A DNA stretch of 64,000 nt from Lentimicrobium sp. (GCA_019429275.1 JAHYJC010000015.1:28337-92336); one strand, 5' to 3'; shown: positions 8,508 through 18,924, counted from the stretch's first letter. Made by a program: numbers and translations. The notes: generated by a model not told the origin, from the letters alone.

Positions 8508-9533
8508 ATGGAGACGCATGCATCAGATTCATTGGCTGCAAATTTACAATTGCTTTCGAAATGTTTTCATCAAATAAATACTGATGCTGAGCACGTTGTC
8601 ATCTGCAGTGAACTTATAAATCTTGCCGATAAAGTTTCAGTTTCGCATCCCTGGTTTACGATGAAGCAATTGCTTTTTGCCTTTATATCATTGGGAGATG
8701 CACTTGACAAAATTGAACCAAAATATTTGCCTTTCTTCGAAATCAGGAATCAGATTATTGTTTTCTGGTGCAGGCCGCTATCTCCACCCGAAGGTATTGA
8801 TTTATTGATTATTGCAATTTTAGCGGGCTTCAGATGTGTGATTAAATCAGAAGAATACAACAAGGAGTTCTACGAGGGCATAATTTATTTTATTGAATCA
8901 AAAATTCCTTATTTGTCAGGAAGAGCCATGTTTGGTTCACGGCCTGAAGTAAATGCCATAGCCTATGTTATTGTTGGTGAGCGACCCACAGAAAATCAAT
9001 TGAAATATTTTACCAGAAAGCCTGTTTTCAATGAAGTGATGCCGGAAATATCCAGAGTGGCTTTAATAACAGGTAAAGAAACTCCAGATCAAATTGACTT
9101 GCTGGCTAACGATCTATGCATTTATTTTGGCCGGTCGTTGTATAATGTGCGGGAATTGCTTGTGCCCGAAGGGTATGATTTTAAAGGATTGCTGAAGTCG
9201 CTGGAGAAATATCAGGAGCATGCCATGCATTCCAGGTACTTCAATCATTATGAATATTTTAAGTCGTCATTACTGGTTTCAGGTAAGACCTTTATCGACA
9301 ATGGATTTCTGCTTTTTTGCAAGGAAAATGGTAGCTCTCCTGCAACCGGAGTAATCCACTATAATGAATATAATATATCTGATGAGCGGGAAAAACTTTT
9401 GGCAGGCCGGCAGGTATTATTGGCAGAACCTGATGCGTTGAAAGGCGAAAAATCTTTTGGCAATATTTCCTTGGAGCCGTTCAGTCGCTCCTCAGAATTT
9501 TCTGAATTTTTAAGAAAGGCAGATCAGTTCTGA
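8508..9533 (+). CDS. Degenerate LuxC-type acyl-CoA reductase homologue
   Basis: A 341-residue protein related to the Bacteroidetes acyl-CoA reductase (LuxC) family. The C-terminal half matches well (VPEGYDFKGLLKSLE, YFNHYEYFKSSLLV, DNGFLLFCKENGSSPATGVIHY). From memory of the family, the segment before VPEGYDF is normally FGLGCRNVSKLFVPEGYDF with the catalytic Cys; here it reads FGRSLYNVRELLVPEGYDF, so the cysteine is missing. The N-terminal nucleotide-binding part also lacks the usual glycine-rich GNIP-type motif. It may be a non-catalytic paralogue or a decaying enzyme. No ferredoxin or thioesterase partner lies next to it. Confidence 0.7.
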   Translation: METHASDSLAANLQLLSKCFHQINTDAEHVVICSELINLADKVSVSHPWFTMKQLLFAFISLGDALDKIEPKYLPFFEIRNQIIVFWCRPLSPPEGIDLLIIAILAGFRCVIKSEEYNKEFYEGIIYFIESKIPYLSGRAMFGSRPEVNAIAYVIVGERPTENQLKYFTRKPVFNEVMPEISRVALITGKETPDQIDLLANDLCIYFGRSLYNVRELLVPEGYDFKGLLKSLEKYQEHAMHSRYFNHYEYFKSSLLVSGKTFIDNGFLLFCKENGSSPATGVIHYNEYNISDEREKLLAGRQVLLAEPDALKGEKSFGNISLEPFSRSSEFSEFLRKADQF

Positions 9534-9656
9534 TTTCAGTTTCAGAGAATATTCTTACCAGCGATTTTTGAAAACGTAAGAAAATGTTTCACGGCGTAAA
9601 GGAATTATTGAGTTAAAAAATTGATAAAAAATTCAAAAAAATAAGTTGAACAATTT

Positions 9657-9687
9657 TTGGTGATTAAGAAAAATGTTTCTACTTTTG
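9657..9687 (+). promoter_or_regulatory. Promoter of rpmE2, both consensus boxes
   Basis: TTG at 9657-9659 and TACTTTTG at 9680-9687, separated by 20 bases, is a textbook Bacteroidetes sigma-70-type promoter. It leaves an untranslated leader of about 85 bases before the L31 start. Confidence 0.75.
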
Positions 9688-9781
9688 CAAACCCAAAAAT
9701 GCCGGGATAAAGCTTAACGGCTTTACAATAATTAAATCCGGTTGTTTTCTGAATCGGGAATTATTAATAACAATTGCACTC

Positions 9782-10051
9782 ATGAAAAAAGAAATTCATC
9801 CTAAGGATTACAGATTGGTTATTTTTAAAGATATGTCAAATGACTTTTCTTTTATCACAAAGTCAACTGTAGCCACAAAGGATACCGTTGTTTGGGAAGA
9901 CGGAAAAGAATATCCCCTGGTCAAACTTGAGATTTCCAATACTTCACATCCTTTTTACACAGGTAAAATCAAACTTATTGATACTGCCGGAAGGGTTGAT
10001 AAATTTAAGACTAAGTATCAGAAGCATTTTGAAAACAGGCCCAAAGCCTGA
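9782..10051 (+). CDS. rpmE2: 50S ribosomal protein L31, type B
   Basis: An 89-residue ribosomal protein of the type B (cysteine-free) L31 family. It begins [21 protein letters not shown] and contains the conserved [25 protein letters not shown]. It lacks the zinc-binding CXXC of type A L31, so it needs no zinc. It has its own promoter and is followed by a strong terminator, so it is monocistronic. Confidence 0.97.
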   Translation: MKKEIHPKDYRLVIFKDMSNDFSFITKSTVATKDTVVWEDGKEYPLVKLEISNTSHPFYTGKIKLIDTAGRVDKFKTKYQKHFENRPKA

Positions 10052-10087
10052 AAGTTTTCAGCATAAACTTGTTGATAATATTTTTAT

Positions 10088-10113
10088 AGCCCTTTTAATC
10101 AAAGGGCTTTTTT
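10088..10113 (+). terminator. Intrinsic terminator of rpmE2
   Basis: AGCCCTTT / AAAGGGCT stem with a 5-base loop followed by a T-rich tract. Confidence 0.85.
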
Positions 10114-10162
10114 ATTTAATTTTGTCAATTGGTTAATGAACAACAGCTTAAAGCAACATAAT

Positions 10163-11338
10163 ATGAATTACATCCTGTTTGATGAAGCCCGTCGGGAAAA
10201 TTTTTTACCACTTACTTTTATGCGTCCGGTTGCGGATATCCGTTTTGGAATACTGACAATCAGAGAAAAGTGGGAAAAATATCTCAATTGTAAGACCTCT
10301 ACACTTACCGACAACTACCTTGCCTCTAAGTTTCCATTGGTAAAAAAGGAGGAAAACACCATTATCAATGGTGCTATCTGTCCAAATCCTGATCTTATTA
10401 AAGAAATTAAGTCATTACGTTCAGGTCAGGCGCTGGTAATTGGAGATACAATCATTGCCATGTGTCTGAATGATCATGATTTTGAAAAGAAGACCGGTGA
10501 AATTGATGAAATTAATTCAAATACAGATTTTCTTGAGATAGTTAATATATGGGATATTTATGCAAAAAACAAAGAGGCAATAAACGCTGATTTTAAGTTG
10601 CTTACCAAAGGAAGAAAATCTCAGCCCATTCCTTCTCATTGTGTTGCCATTGCCCCTGAAAATATTTTCATTGAAGAAGGTGCTCAATTACTGGCCTCGA
10701 CTTTTAATGCAACAGAAGGACCAATATATATTGGTGAAAAAGCCATTGTTATGGAAGGTAGCAATATCAGAGGGCCTTTTGCTCTGTGTCATCATTCCTT
10801 CGTAAAAATGGGTGCCAAAATCTATGGAAGCACCACTGTTGGTCCTTATTCAAAGGTGGGTGGAGAAATTGCCAATTCAGTAATTTTTGGTTATACCAAT
10901 AAGGCTCACGATGGTTTCCTGGGTCATAGTGTACTGGCCGAATGGTGCAATCTGGGAGCTGATACAAACACCTCAAACCTCAAAAATACCTACGACCAGG
11001 TGAAAATCTGGAATTATCCCGTTGAATCATTTATTGATACCGGGCAACAATTTTGCGGACTCATTATGGGCGACCATTCAAAATGTGGCATCAATACCAT
11101 GTTTAATTGTGGTACCGTGGTTGGCGTCAGTTCAAATGTCTTTGGATCAGGGTATCAGCGGAACTTCATCTCCTCATTTAAATGGGGTGGTGTAAGCGGC
11201 TTTTCAACTTTCCTTCCGAAAAAAGCCATTGAAGTTGCCAAAGAAATGTACCGTAGAAGAAACATTGAACTCTCTGAAATTGATGCAAAGCTCATTGAGG
11301 ATGTTTACAACCTGACACATGGATACCGTCGCATGTAA
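10163..11338 (+). CDS. GlmU-like sugar nucleotidyltransferase with left-handed beta helix
   Basis: About 391 residues. The N-terminus (MNYILFDEARRENFLPLTFMRPVADIRFGI) matches the Bacteroidetes putative sugar nucleotidyltransferase domain (PF13562 type). The C-terminal half has hexapeptide repeats of an acyltransferase-type left-handed beta helix (ATEGPIYIGEKAIVMEGSNIRGP, GGEIANSVIFGYTNKAHDGFLGHS). A role in UDP-GlcNAc or related nucleotide-sugar synthesis is inferred from family naming. The track starts 9 codons earlier at 10136; the ATG at 10163 is preferred because it aligns with the family N-terminus. Confidence 0.85.
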   Translation: MNYILFDEARRENFLPLTFMRPVADIRFGILTIREKWEKYLNCKTSTLTDNYLASKFPLVKKEENTIINGAICPNPDLIKEIKSLRSGQALVIGDTIIAMCLNDHDFEKKTGEIDEINSNTDFLEIVNIWDIYAKNKEAINADFKLLTKGRKSQPIPSHCVAIAPENIFIEEGAQLLASTFNATEGPIYIGEKAIVMEGSNIRGPFALCHHSFVKMGAKIYGSTTVGPYSKVGGEIANSVIFGYTNKAHDGFLGHSVLAEWCNLGADTNTSNLKNTYDQVKIWNYPVESFIDTGQQFCGLIMGDHSKCGINTMFNCGTVVGVSSNVFGSGYQRNFISSFKWGGVSGFSTFLPKKAIEVAKEMYRRRNIELSEIDAKLIEDVYNLTHGYRRM

Positions 11339-11361
11339 ACTTTTTAAATAATTTATTGTTT

Positions 11362-11393
11362 AACCGGTACTTTTAACAGTGCCGGTTTTTTTT
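11362..11393 (+). terminator. Intrinsic terminator after the GlmU-like gene
   Basis: AACCGGTACT / AGTGCCGGTT imperfect stem with a TTTAAC-type loop, followed by eight T. Confidence 0.8.
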
Positions 11394-11479
11394 CAGGCAT
11401 GAATTTTGACAATATCGGATTGTCATTCAATTATGGAATAAACTGACAACTTGTACAAAACTTATAGATAATTACTGAT

Positions 11480-13924
11480 ATGACCAATGACGGATTTGGA
11501 TTTACAGATCTTATTGAAAACGAAACTGAATTTATACCTCTGCTATCGGCTGAGGATGAGGAGCAAATGAATGCCGAAGAAGTTCCGGAAATACTTCCGA
11601 TACTTCCATTGCGAAATACGGTGTTGTTTCCGGGCGTTGTAATTCCCATAACGGTTGGACGCGACAAGTCAATAAAACTGATTAAAGAATATTACAAAGG
11701 CTCAAGAATTATCGGAGCCGTTTCGCAAAAAGATATAGAAATAGAAGATCCTGGAATTCAGGATTTGAATGATGTTGGCACCATTGCATACATAATAAAA
11801 CTTTTACAAATGCCTGATGGCAGCACAACTGCCATCATTCAGGGTAAGAAGAGATTCAGAATAACGGAATTCCTGCAAGATGACCCTTATTTTGTGGCAA
11901 AGGTCGAGCAATTTGAAAGCTACCGCTTACTGACAAAAGATAAGAAATTCAATGCGCTCATATCATCGGTTAAAGATTTAGCCATTCAGATCATTAACCT
12001 GTCACCAAATTTGCCTTCTGATTCTGTTTTTGCAGTACGCAATATTGAGAGTCCGGTTTTCCTGGTAAACTTCATTTCTTCAAATCTGAACATTTCGGTT
12101 GATGAGAAGCAGAACCTGCTCTCAATTGACGATTTGGTTGAACGCGCCAGAACAGTGCTGGGTTTGCTAACCCGCGAACTTCAAATGATTGAACTCAAAA
12201 ACCAGATACAAAAAAAGGTAAAAATTGATCTCGACAAACAGCAAAGAGATTACCTGCTCAATCAGCAGTTAAAAACCATACAGGAAGAACTGGGCGATAA
12301 TACACATACACAGGATATTGCGGAATTAAGAAATAAAGCTAAAACCAAAAAGTGGCCTGCAAATGTGGATGAGGTTTTTGAAAAAGAACTTGTAAAACTT
12401 CAGCGCATGAATCCGGCTGCAATGGAATATTCCATGCAGTTGAACTATCTGGAAGTACTTATTGATTTGCCCTGGAATGAGTTTACCAAAGATAATTTTG
12501 ATCTTAAGCATGCCAGAAAAGTACTTGATCAGGATCATTTTGGGCTTGAAACCGTCAAAGAACGCATTCTTGAATATCTGGCAGTATTGAAACTAAAAGG
12601 TGATATGAAATCGCCAATTCTATGCCTTTTCGGACCTCCGGGCGTTGGTAAAACATCGCTGGGAAAATCAGTAGCCAGGGCTGTAGGAAGACAATACATC
12701 AGAATTTCACTTGGTGGTTTGCGCGATGAAGCCGAAATCAGGGGGCACCGGAAAACCTATATTGGAGCCATGCCTGGAAGGGTGTTGCAAAGCATCAAAA
12801 GAGCAAAAGCATCAAATCCGGTTTTTGTGCTCGATGAAATTGATAAGGTTATTGGTGCCAACGTAAATGGTGATCCTTCAGCAGCGTTACTCGAAGTTCT
12901 TGATCCTGAGCAGAACAATTCATTTTACGACAATTTTGTTGAGCTTGAATATGACCTTTCAAAGGTTATGTTTATCGCAACAGCCAATAATTTAAGTACA
13001 ATTCATCCTGCTTTGCGCGATAGGATGGAAATCATTGAAATCAACGGGTATTTGCTCGAAGAAAAACTTGAAATCGCCAAAAGACACCTACTGCCTAAAC
13101 AACTCTCAGAACATGGCATAAAGCCGGATCAACTGAAATTTAACAAAAAAATATTTGAAATAATTGTGGATGGCTATACCCGGGAATCAGGGGTTCGCGA
13201 TCTGGAAAAGAAGATTGCAAAAATCATCCGGCATCAGGCCCGATTTATTGCTGGTGATGAACCTTATAATATTGATGTTAATCAAGAGGATATCCGCAAA
13301 ATTCTGGGCCCGGTAAAATATCAAAAAGAACAGGACGATCAGACCCATGCACCCGGAGTAGTTACAGGCCTTGCCTGGACACCAGTGGGTGGGGAAATTC
13401 TTTTTGTTGAAACCAGCCTTAGTCGTGGTAAAGGTAACCTGACAATCACCGGCAACCTTGGTGATGTGATGAAAGAGTCTTCAACGCTCGCTTTTGAGTA
13501 TCTAAAAGCACATTCAACAGAATTTGGAATTAATACTCAAATATTTGAAAAATGGAATGTGCACATGCATGTTCCAGAAGGTGCTACCCCAAAGGATGGG
13601 CCTTCTGCAGGTATTACCATGTTGACTGCTCTGGCCTCTGCATATACCCAAAGAAATGTAAAGCCCCGTTTGGCCATGACCGGTGAGATTACCCTTAGGG
13701 GCAAAGTGTTGGCAGTGGGAGGTATCAAGGAAAAAATTCTTGCGGCCCGTCGATCAGGAATCAAAGAGATTATCCTTCCTGCTGATAATCGTAAGGATAT
13801 TGAAGAAATTAAACCATCTTATATTAAAGGCCTTAAGTTTCATTATGTTGAACTTATGAGTGAAGTTATTCATATTGCTCTTTCTGATAAGAAAGTTTCA
13901 AATCCATTGCAAATCACTTACTAA
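11480..13924 (+). CDS. lon: ATP-dependent Lon protease
   Basis: An 814-residue AAA+ serine protease that degrades misfolded and regulatory proteins in the cytoplasm. Order: LON substrate-binding N domain ([17 protein letters not shown]), helical middle region, AAA+ module with Walker [10 protein letters not shown] starting at residue 385 and Walker [10 protein letters not shown], sensor region, and the C-terminal S16 protease domain with catalytic Ser709 (PKDGPSAG) and Lys750 (GGIKEK). Length is normal for the family. The acidic N-terminal extension before the N domain is common in Bacteroidetes. Confidence 0.98.
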   Translation: MTNDGFGFTDLIENETEFIPLLSAEDEEQMNAEEVPEILPILPLRNTVLFPGVVIPITVGRDKSIKLIKEYYKGSRIIGAVSQKDIEIEDPGIQDLNDVGTIAYIIKLLQMPDGSTTAIIQGKKRFRITEFLQDDPYFVAKVEQFESYRLLTKDKKFNALISSVKDLAIQIINLSPNLPSDSVFAVRNIESPVFLVNFISSNLNISVDEKQNLLSIDDLVERARTVLGLLTRELQMIELKNQIQKKVKIDLDKQQRDYLLNQQLKTIQEELGDNTHTQDIAELRNKAKTKKWPANVDEVFEKELVKLQRMNPAAMEYSMQLNYLEVLIDLPWNEFTKDNFDLKHARKVLDQDHFGLETVKERILEYLAVLKLKGDMKSPILCLFGPPGVGKTSLGKSVARAVGRQYIRISLGGLRDEAEIRGHRKTYIGAMPGRVLQSIKRAKASNPVFVLDEIDKVIGANVNGDPSAALLEVLDPEQNNSFYDNFVELEYDLSKVMFIATANNLSTIHPALRDRMEIIEINGYLLEEKLEIAKRHLLPKQLSEHGIKPDQLKFNKKIFEIIVDGYTRESGVRDLEKKIAKIIRHQARFIAGDEPYNIDVNQEDIRKILGPVKYQKEQDDQTHAPGVVTGLAWTPVGGEILFVETSLSRGKGNLTITGNLGDVMKESSTLAFEYLKAHSTEFGINTQIFEKWNVHMHVPEGATPKDGPSAGITMLTALASAYTQRNVKPRLAMTGEITLRGKVLAVGGIKEKILAARRSGIKEIILPADNRKDIEEIKPSYIKGLKFHYVELMSEVIHIALSDKKVSNPLQITY

Positions 13925-13949
13925 TTTTCTTATCGCCATTAGAGTTATT

Positions 13950-14528
13950 ATGAAAAAAATACTGATCATCCTCGGACATCCGGTTCGCGATACTTTTTCA
14001 GCATTGTTGTATGAGAATTACCGAAAAGGCGCTGAAAGCTCAGGTGCTGAGGTAAAAGAGCTGATACTCAGAGACCTGAAATTTGAACTCAACTTTAGCG
14101 AAGGTTACAGGGGCAAACAGGAACTTGAACCTGATCTTGTCAGGGCGCAGGAACTTATTACCTGGGCAGAACACATAGTTTTAATTTACCCAAACTGGTG
14201 GTCAACATTTCCGGCTTTGCTCAAGGGTTTTATTGACCGTACATTTCTTCCGGGTTTTGCATTTAAATACCGCAAGGGGAGTTTGCTATGGGATAAATTG
14301 CTGACCGGAAGATCGGCAAGAATGATAATCACGATGGATACTCCTCCATGGTATTATTGGCTGGTTTACCGCCGTCCGGGTCACAATGCCATGAAACGGG
14401 GAATTCTTGAGTTCTGCGGAATCAGGCCTGTCAGGATAACAACCATTGGTGCACTGAAAACCTCATCAGAGAAGAAACGTTCTCAATGGTTATCTAAGGT
14501 TTATAAGCTTGGCCAAAAAATGATTTAG
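13950..14528 (+). CDS. NAD(P)H-dependent flavodoxin-fold oxidoreductase (quinone reductase type)
   Basis: About 192 residues when started at the ATG at 13950; the tracked ORF begins inside lon and is not credible upstream of that point. The fold is the NQO/KefF/MdaB flavodoxin-like type: ILIILGHPVRDTFSALLYENY for FMN phosphate binding, EHIVLIYPNWWSTFPALLKGFIDRTFLPGFAF, and a TPPWYYWLVYRRPG segment around the active site. Likely reduces quinones or other electrophiles using NAD(P)H. It sits 25 bases after lon and may share its transcript as a stress function. Confidence 0.85.
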   Translation: MKKILIILGHPVRDTFSALLYENYRKGAESSGAEVKELILRDLKFELNFSEGYRGKQELEPDLVRAQELITWAEHIVLIYPNWWSTFPALLKGFIDRTFLPGFAFKYRKGSLLWDKLLTGRSARMIITMDTPPWYYWLVYRRPGHNAMKRGILEFCGIRPVRITTIGALKTSSEKKRSQWLSKVYKLGQKMI

Positions 14529-14577
14529 TTTTTTTGATCTGCCAGATTTTAGCCTATTCCTGTCACTGTTGATCAGA

Positions 14578-16566
14578 TTACTCAATGATAACCAGCTTCG
14601 TACCAACCGATTTTCCGGCATCTGTCTGTAAAGAAACCAAATAAGTACCTACCGCAAAATTTCTCGTATTGATTAGTTTATTGTGCCGTCCCTGAGAGAG
14701 TTGCTCATAAGTGTTTTTGAGAATTCTATTCCCTTTCATATCATAAATCACCAATGATACCGTAGCTTCTGTTTCCAGCCTGAATTTCAATTCAACCGAC
14801 TCTTTTGCAGGGTTGGGTTCAATGAGAATATGAATTTGAGGGGAAGTTTGAATGTATTCATTTGAAACAACTGTTGAGGACTGTTTGAGCAGAATGTTGT
14901 TATCGGGATCAAAAACCAGGGTTATTGGCCTCTTGTTAAACTCCAATGCAAAAAACTCATTATTTTCGTTGTTCATCAATCTTACCAGGGTGTCGGTGGC
15001 ATTTTCAAAGGTAATTCTGAGCTCCAGAGGCATCTTGAAGAATGGTGCATTTGTTTGTACCTGTGAAGTCAGGAAATTTACATTCCAGTTACCGTTGCCC
15101 ATATCTTTAAAACTGTAGGAATTATCATAAACCGGATGGTTTGGCTGAAGCAGCCACTGATCAAAAAACCAATGCAAATCCTGCCCGGTTACCTCACTTA
15201 CTTTATCTGTAAAATCACCAATTGTAGCAGTTTTGTAACGAAAATTGGAGGTGTCGGTGGCATACTCATAAATACTGTTAAAAAAAAGTGTGTCGCCTAC
15301 CAGGTAGCGGTACATATGAAGAACACAGGAGGCCTTCATATAGGTGATTGCATAATTAAAGAGCACTGAGTTTGAAGGAGGTGTGAATGCCCACTCAGGG
15401 TTTGAAATCGGCCACCCAGGGTTTTGACCCAGGTAATAGTTTGCATTGGAGATCAATTCATTTTTATATGCCTGTGGTCCGCTGACCTCGCCTACCCAAA
15501 GGGCGGCAGAAAAAGTGGCAAAACCTTCATTCAGCCATAAATCGGCCCAGGTGGCACAGGTAATCATATCACCAAACCACTGATGAGCAAACTCATGTGT
15601 TATTAAACTCGAATACCAGCAATTTGGGCACAGGCTGGTGAGGCTCTGGTTTTCCATTCCACCCCATTGAAACTGTGGACTGAGAGTAGCAAAACCATCT
15701 TTTTCAAATGGATGATCACCAAAGATCGAGTAAAAATAATTTGCCAGCGGAATAATCATTTGTTTCATCGAAGTCGGATTTTCACCCGGATTATAGTAAA
15801 ATCTGATTGGTAGTACTTCATCGCTACCGGGCTTTTGCCAGTTAACGATATCAAGATTATAGTTAACTCTTGATGAAATCACCATAATGTAAGTAGCAAC
15901 CGGATCACGGCTTATCCATGTGTACCAGGTTGTATCAGCGATTGTCAGCGAATCTGCCAGTCTTCCGTTTGAGCCCAGTTTGACATTGGAGGGAACCTTT
16001 GCACGGAGGCTGAGCGTTGCTTTATCAGAAGGGTGATCATAACAGGGAAACCATTTGCGTGCACCCTGGGGCTCACAATCGGTGAAGACAAAGCCATTAT
16101 CGGCATAAAATGCAAGGTCCGAAACATTCAGGTGGCTATATTCAATGCTAACATCCACAATACTGCCGGGTTGGTAAAGTTGATCCAGCTCGATTGTCAG
16201 TGTGTCCTGAATGTGGCTAAATGAAACTGCAGATAATCCAACACTGGAAATCTGAAGTGAAGAGTTTACTGCATTCAGTTTGATTTGCGATAAGGCTGTG
16301 TCTACCCTGAAAGTTACTGTTGAACTGGCTGTGAATGATTTGGGATAGGGCGATGAATAACAATGGTAAATATCAAGATCGAGTTCGTAATTCAGAACAT
16401 CAAAACTATGTTTGGGTGAATTTGGTGAACGGAATTCCGAAATGTTGATGTCGGGCCGCATTTGTTTACCATACGCACAGAATTCACTGCCGGTGAATTG
16501 CAAATCCTGCGCCTTCAATTGTGTGGTAATCAAAACCATCAGAAAAGCATACTTCAGTATTTTCAT
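14578..16566 (-). CDS. Secreted M1 family aminopeptidase with T9SS sorting domain
   Basis: About 662 residues from the ATG at 16566; the tracked start 7 codons upstream would place residues before the signal peptide MKILKYAFLMVLITTQLKAQ. The M1 catalytic module is clear: exopeptidase motif GGMENQSL and zinc motif HEFAHQWFGD followed by WLNEGFAT carrying the third ligand. After the catalytic domain a linker leads to a type A T9SS C-terminal domain (EPNPAKESVELKF to GTYLVSLQTDAGKSVGTKLVIIE). Predicted to be exported and released or anchored at the cell surface to digest peptides. Confidence 0.93.
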   Translation of the reverse strand: MKILKYAFLMVLITTQLKAQDLQFTGSEFCAYGKQMRPDINISEFRSPNSPKHSFDVLNYELDLDIYHCYSSPYPKSFTASSTVTFRVDTALSQIKLNAVNSSLQISSVGLSAVSFSHIQDTLTIELDQLYQPGSIVDVSIEYSHLNVSDLAFYADNGFVFTDCEPQGARKWFPCYDHPSDKATLSLRAKVPSNVKLGSNGRLADSLTIADTTWYTWISRDPVATYIMVISSRVNYNLDIVNWQKPGSDEVLPIRFYYNPGENPTSMKQMIIPLANYFYSIFGDHPFEKDGFATLSPQFQWGGMENQSLTSLCPNCWYSSLITHEFAHQWFGDMITCATWADLWLNEGFATFSAALWVGEVSGPQAYKNELISNANYYLGQNPGWPISNPEWAFTPPSNSVLFNYAITYMKASCVLHMYRYLVGDTLFFNSIYEYATDTSNFRYKTATIGDFTDKVSEVTGQDLHWFFDQWLLQPNHPVYDNSYSFKDMGNGNWNVNFLTSQVQTNAPFFKMPLELRITFENATDTLVRLMNNENNEFFALEFNKRPITLVFDPDNNILLKQSSTVVSNEYIQTSPQIHILIEPNPAKESVELKFRLETEATVSLVIYDMKGNRILKNTYEQLSQGRHNKLINTRNFAVGTYLVSLQTDAGKSVGTKLVIIE

Positions 16567-16584
16567 AATTTTGAATTTGGTTCC

Positions 16585-16592
16585 CAAAGTTA
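16585..16592 (-). promoter_or_regulatory. Putative -7 element of the M1 peptidase gene
   Basis: Plus strand CAAAGTTA, that is TAACTTTG on the minus strand, about 19 bases before the preferred start at 16566. This supports the shorter start, since the tracked start at 16587 would overlap the box. Confidence 0.5.
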
Positions 16593-16684
16593 ATGTTAAT
16601 TCATATAATAAACGGGTTTACCTCTGAACCAAAAAAATCTAATTATTTATTTTTCGTCTGAAACCCTCTTCTGAGCTTGTTTGT

Positions 16685-16692
16685 TAACTTTG
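16685..16692 (+). promoter_or_regulatory. -7 element of the substrate-binding protein gene
   Basis: TAACTTTG matches TAnnTTTG and lies 20 bases before the ATG at 16713. Confidence 0.5.
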
Positions 16693-16712
16693 CTTCCTAA
16701 TATAACTGAACC

Positions 16713-18359
16713 ATGAATCGTCATAACTGGCTCATAGTTTTGATTTTTATTTCACTTACCGGATGCGGAATAAAATCTGATCATGGCGATGGTAAAACTG
16801 TATTCAGGTACAATGAATCGGCAGGAATTACATCGCTCGATCCTGTTTTTGCACGAAATCAGGCAAATATCTGGGCAGTAAATCAATTGTTTAACGGATT
16901 GGTTCAACTCGACAGCAATATGAGCATACGTCCGTGTATTGCTGAAAAATGGAATATTTCGGAGGATGGTAAAACTTATACATTCAATTTAAGGCGTGAT
17001 GTTTTTTTTCATGATAATTCCTGTTTTGCTGAAGGTAAGGGTCGGGCAGTAAATGCCGGGGATTTCGAATACAGTCTTAAACGTCTTGTTGATCCTTCAA
17101 TAGCTTCGCCTGGTGCATGGGTTTTGGGCTATGTTGAGACTAAGGACGGAGTGCCTCTGATTGGGGCGAAGGCTGATTCCACGTTGGTTATTCACCTGAA
17201 AAAACCTTTTCCGCCATTTCTGGGAATGCTGGGAATGCAATATTGTTCAGTGTTGCCAAAGGAAGCTTTAGATAAATATGGTACCGATTTCAGAAATAAT
17301 CCGGTCGGAACAGGGCCGTTTCGTTTTGGAATGTGGAAAGAAGGGGTGAAGCTGGTTTTGCTGAAAAATGAAAATTATTTCGAATATGATCAGAACAACC
17401 GACTGCCATACCTTGATGCTGTATCTGTTTCATTTATCATTGACAAACAATCTGCTTTTCTTGAGTTTGTGAAAGGCAATCTTGACTTCATGTCGGGACT
17501 TGATGCCAGTTATAAGGATGAATTGCTTACTCCTTCAGGAAATCTTAATTCGAAGTATGAAAGTGTAATCAACATGAGCACTCAGCCATATCTGAACACT
17601 GAATACCTGGGTATACTGATGGATACTTCATCCTTACTGATGAAAGATAATCCCCTCCGGGATGTTCGTGTCAGAAAAGCCATCAATATGGGATTTGACC
17701 GGTCAAAAATGATTCGTTACCTCCGGAATGGCATTGGAGAGCCTGGTAATCAGGGAATCATCCCAAAAGGAATGCCGGGTTATGATGTGGATGCAAATTA
17801 CGGATATACATTTAATCCTGAGAAAGCGAAACAATTATTGAACGAAGCTGGATTTTCATCAGCTAAACCAATGCCGCCGATAACACTTTCGACCAATGCC
17901 TCCTATCTTGATTTATGTCAGTTTATTCAGAGTGAATTGACGAAACTGGGGATTGAAATAAAAATTGATGTAAGTCCACCTGCTACACTACGCGAAAATA
18001 TTGCCCAGTCGAGGATTCCATTTTTCAGGGGTTCATGGATTGCCGATTACCCTGATGCTGAGAATTACCTTTCATTGTTTTTTTCGGAAAATCATACGCC
18101 TGCTGGCCCCAATTATACAAAGTACAGCAGCGGCGATTTTGATCGCCTTTTTATGGAAACAAGTGCTATAATAAGTGATTCAATCAGGGTTGGGGCTTAC
18201 TCGAAACTCGATGGTATGATGATGGTCGATTCGCCCGTAATCATTCTGTTTTATGATCAGGTGCTGAGGTTTACGCGGAAAAATATTTCGGGCCTTGGCT
18301 CAAACCCAATGAATCTTCTGGTGCTTAAACAAGTAAAAAAAGAAAACGGAAATGACTGA
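16713..18359 (+). CDS. Oligopeptide-type ABC substrate-binding lipoprotein (SBP_bac_5)
   Basis: A 548-residue extracytoplasmic solute-binding protein of the OppA/DppA family. Lipoprotein signal with lipobox SLTGC, Cys18. Family motifs include ITSLDPVFARNQANIWAVNQLFNGLV near the N-terminus, WKEGVKLVLLKNENYF, VRKAINMGFDRSKMI and the RGSWIADYPDAENYLSLFF segment. No permease or ATPase genes are adjacent, so it either works with a distant transporter or as a stand-alone binding protein. The stop overlaps the following flavin reductase by 8 bases. Confidence 0.9.
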   Translation: MNRHNWLIVLIFISLTGCGIKSDHGDGKTVFRYNESAGITSLDPVFARNQANIWAVNQLFNGLVQLDSNMSIRPCIAEKWNISEDGKTYTFNLRRDVFFHDNSCFAEGKGRAVNAGDFEYSLKRLVDPSIASPGAWVLGYVETKDGVPLIGAKADSTLVIHLKKPFPPFLGMLGMQYCSVLPKEALDKYGTDFRNNPVGTGPFRFGMWKEGVKLVLLKNENYFEYDQNNRLPYLDAVSVSFIIDKQSAFLEFVKGNLDFMSGLDASYKDELLTPSGNLNSKYESVINMSTQPYLNTEYLGILMDTSSLLMKDNPLRDVRVRKAINMGFDRSKMIRYLRNGIGEPGNQGIIPKGMPGYDVDANYGYTFNPEKAKQLLNEAGFSSAKPMPPITLSTNASYLDLCQFIQSELTKLGIEIKIDVSPPATLRENIAQSRIPFFRGSWIADYPDAENYLSLFFSENHTPAGPNYTKYSSGDFDRLFMETSAIISDSIRVGAYSKLDGMMMVDSPVIILFYDQVLRFTRKNISGLGSNPMNLLVLKQVKKENGND

Positions 18360-18864
18360 ATTTTCAAAAATAAAACAGACTGATTTACAAATAGATCCGG
18401 TAAGAAAGATTGGTTTTGAATGGATGCTGATTACAGCAGGAACCAAAGAAAAATGTAATACCATGACTGCAAGCTGGGGTGGAACAGGATTTTTATGGAA
18501 CAAACCGGTTGCTTTTATTTTTGTGAGGCCGCAGCGTTTTACCTTTCAGTTTCTGGAAGAAAATTCTCTGTTTACATGTAGTTTTTTCAGCAATGAATAC
18601 CGGAAAGCCCTTAATTTCTGTGGCGAGCATTCAGGAAGAGACGTAAATAAGTTTAAAGAAACCGGACTCAACATCATTGAAACCCCTGAAGGTGCCATAA
18701 CGTTTGAAGAATCTGAACTTTTTCTTGTTTGCCGGAAATTGTATTTTCAGGATATTAGACCTGAAGGATTCCTGGATGCTGCTTTATTAAAACATTATCC
18801 CGCTAAAGATTACCATCGCCTTTATATTGGTGAAATAATTTCAGCATCAAAGGCGAATAATTAA
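18352..18864 (+). CDS. Flavin reductase-like FMN-binding protein
   Basis: A 170-residue split-barrel flavin reductase family protein (KIGFEWMLITAGTKEKCNTMTASWGGTGFLWNKPVAFIFVRPQRFTFQFLEE). Such proteins bind FMN and reduce it with NAD(P)H or act as small oxidoreductases. It overlaps the upstream binding-protein gene by 8 bases, indicating cotranscription, but no functional connection is obvious. Confidence 0.85.
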   Translation: MTEFSKIKQTDLQIDPVRKIGFEWMLITAGTKEKCNTMTASWGGTGFLWNKPVAFIFVRPQRFTFQFLEENSLFTCSFFSNEYRKALNFCGEHSGRDVNKFKETGLNIIETPEGAITFEESELFLVCRKLYFQDIRPEGFLDAALLKHYPAKDYHRLYIGEIISASKANN

Positions 18865-18924
18865 AAAAAGTAAGGCAAAGCGATTAAAAGTTTTATATTT
18901 TTATGCCTTGCAAGACAGGGATTA

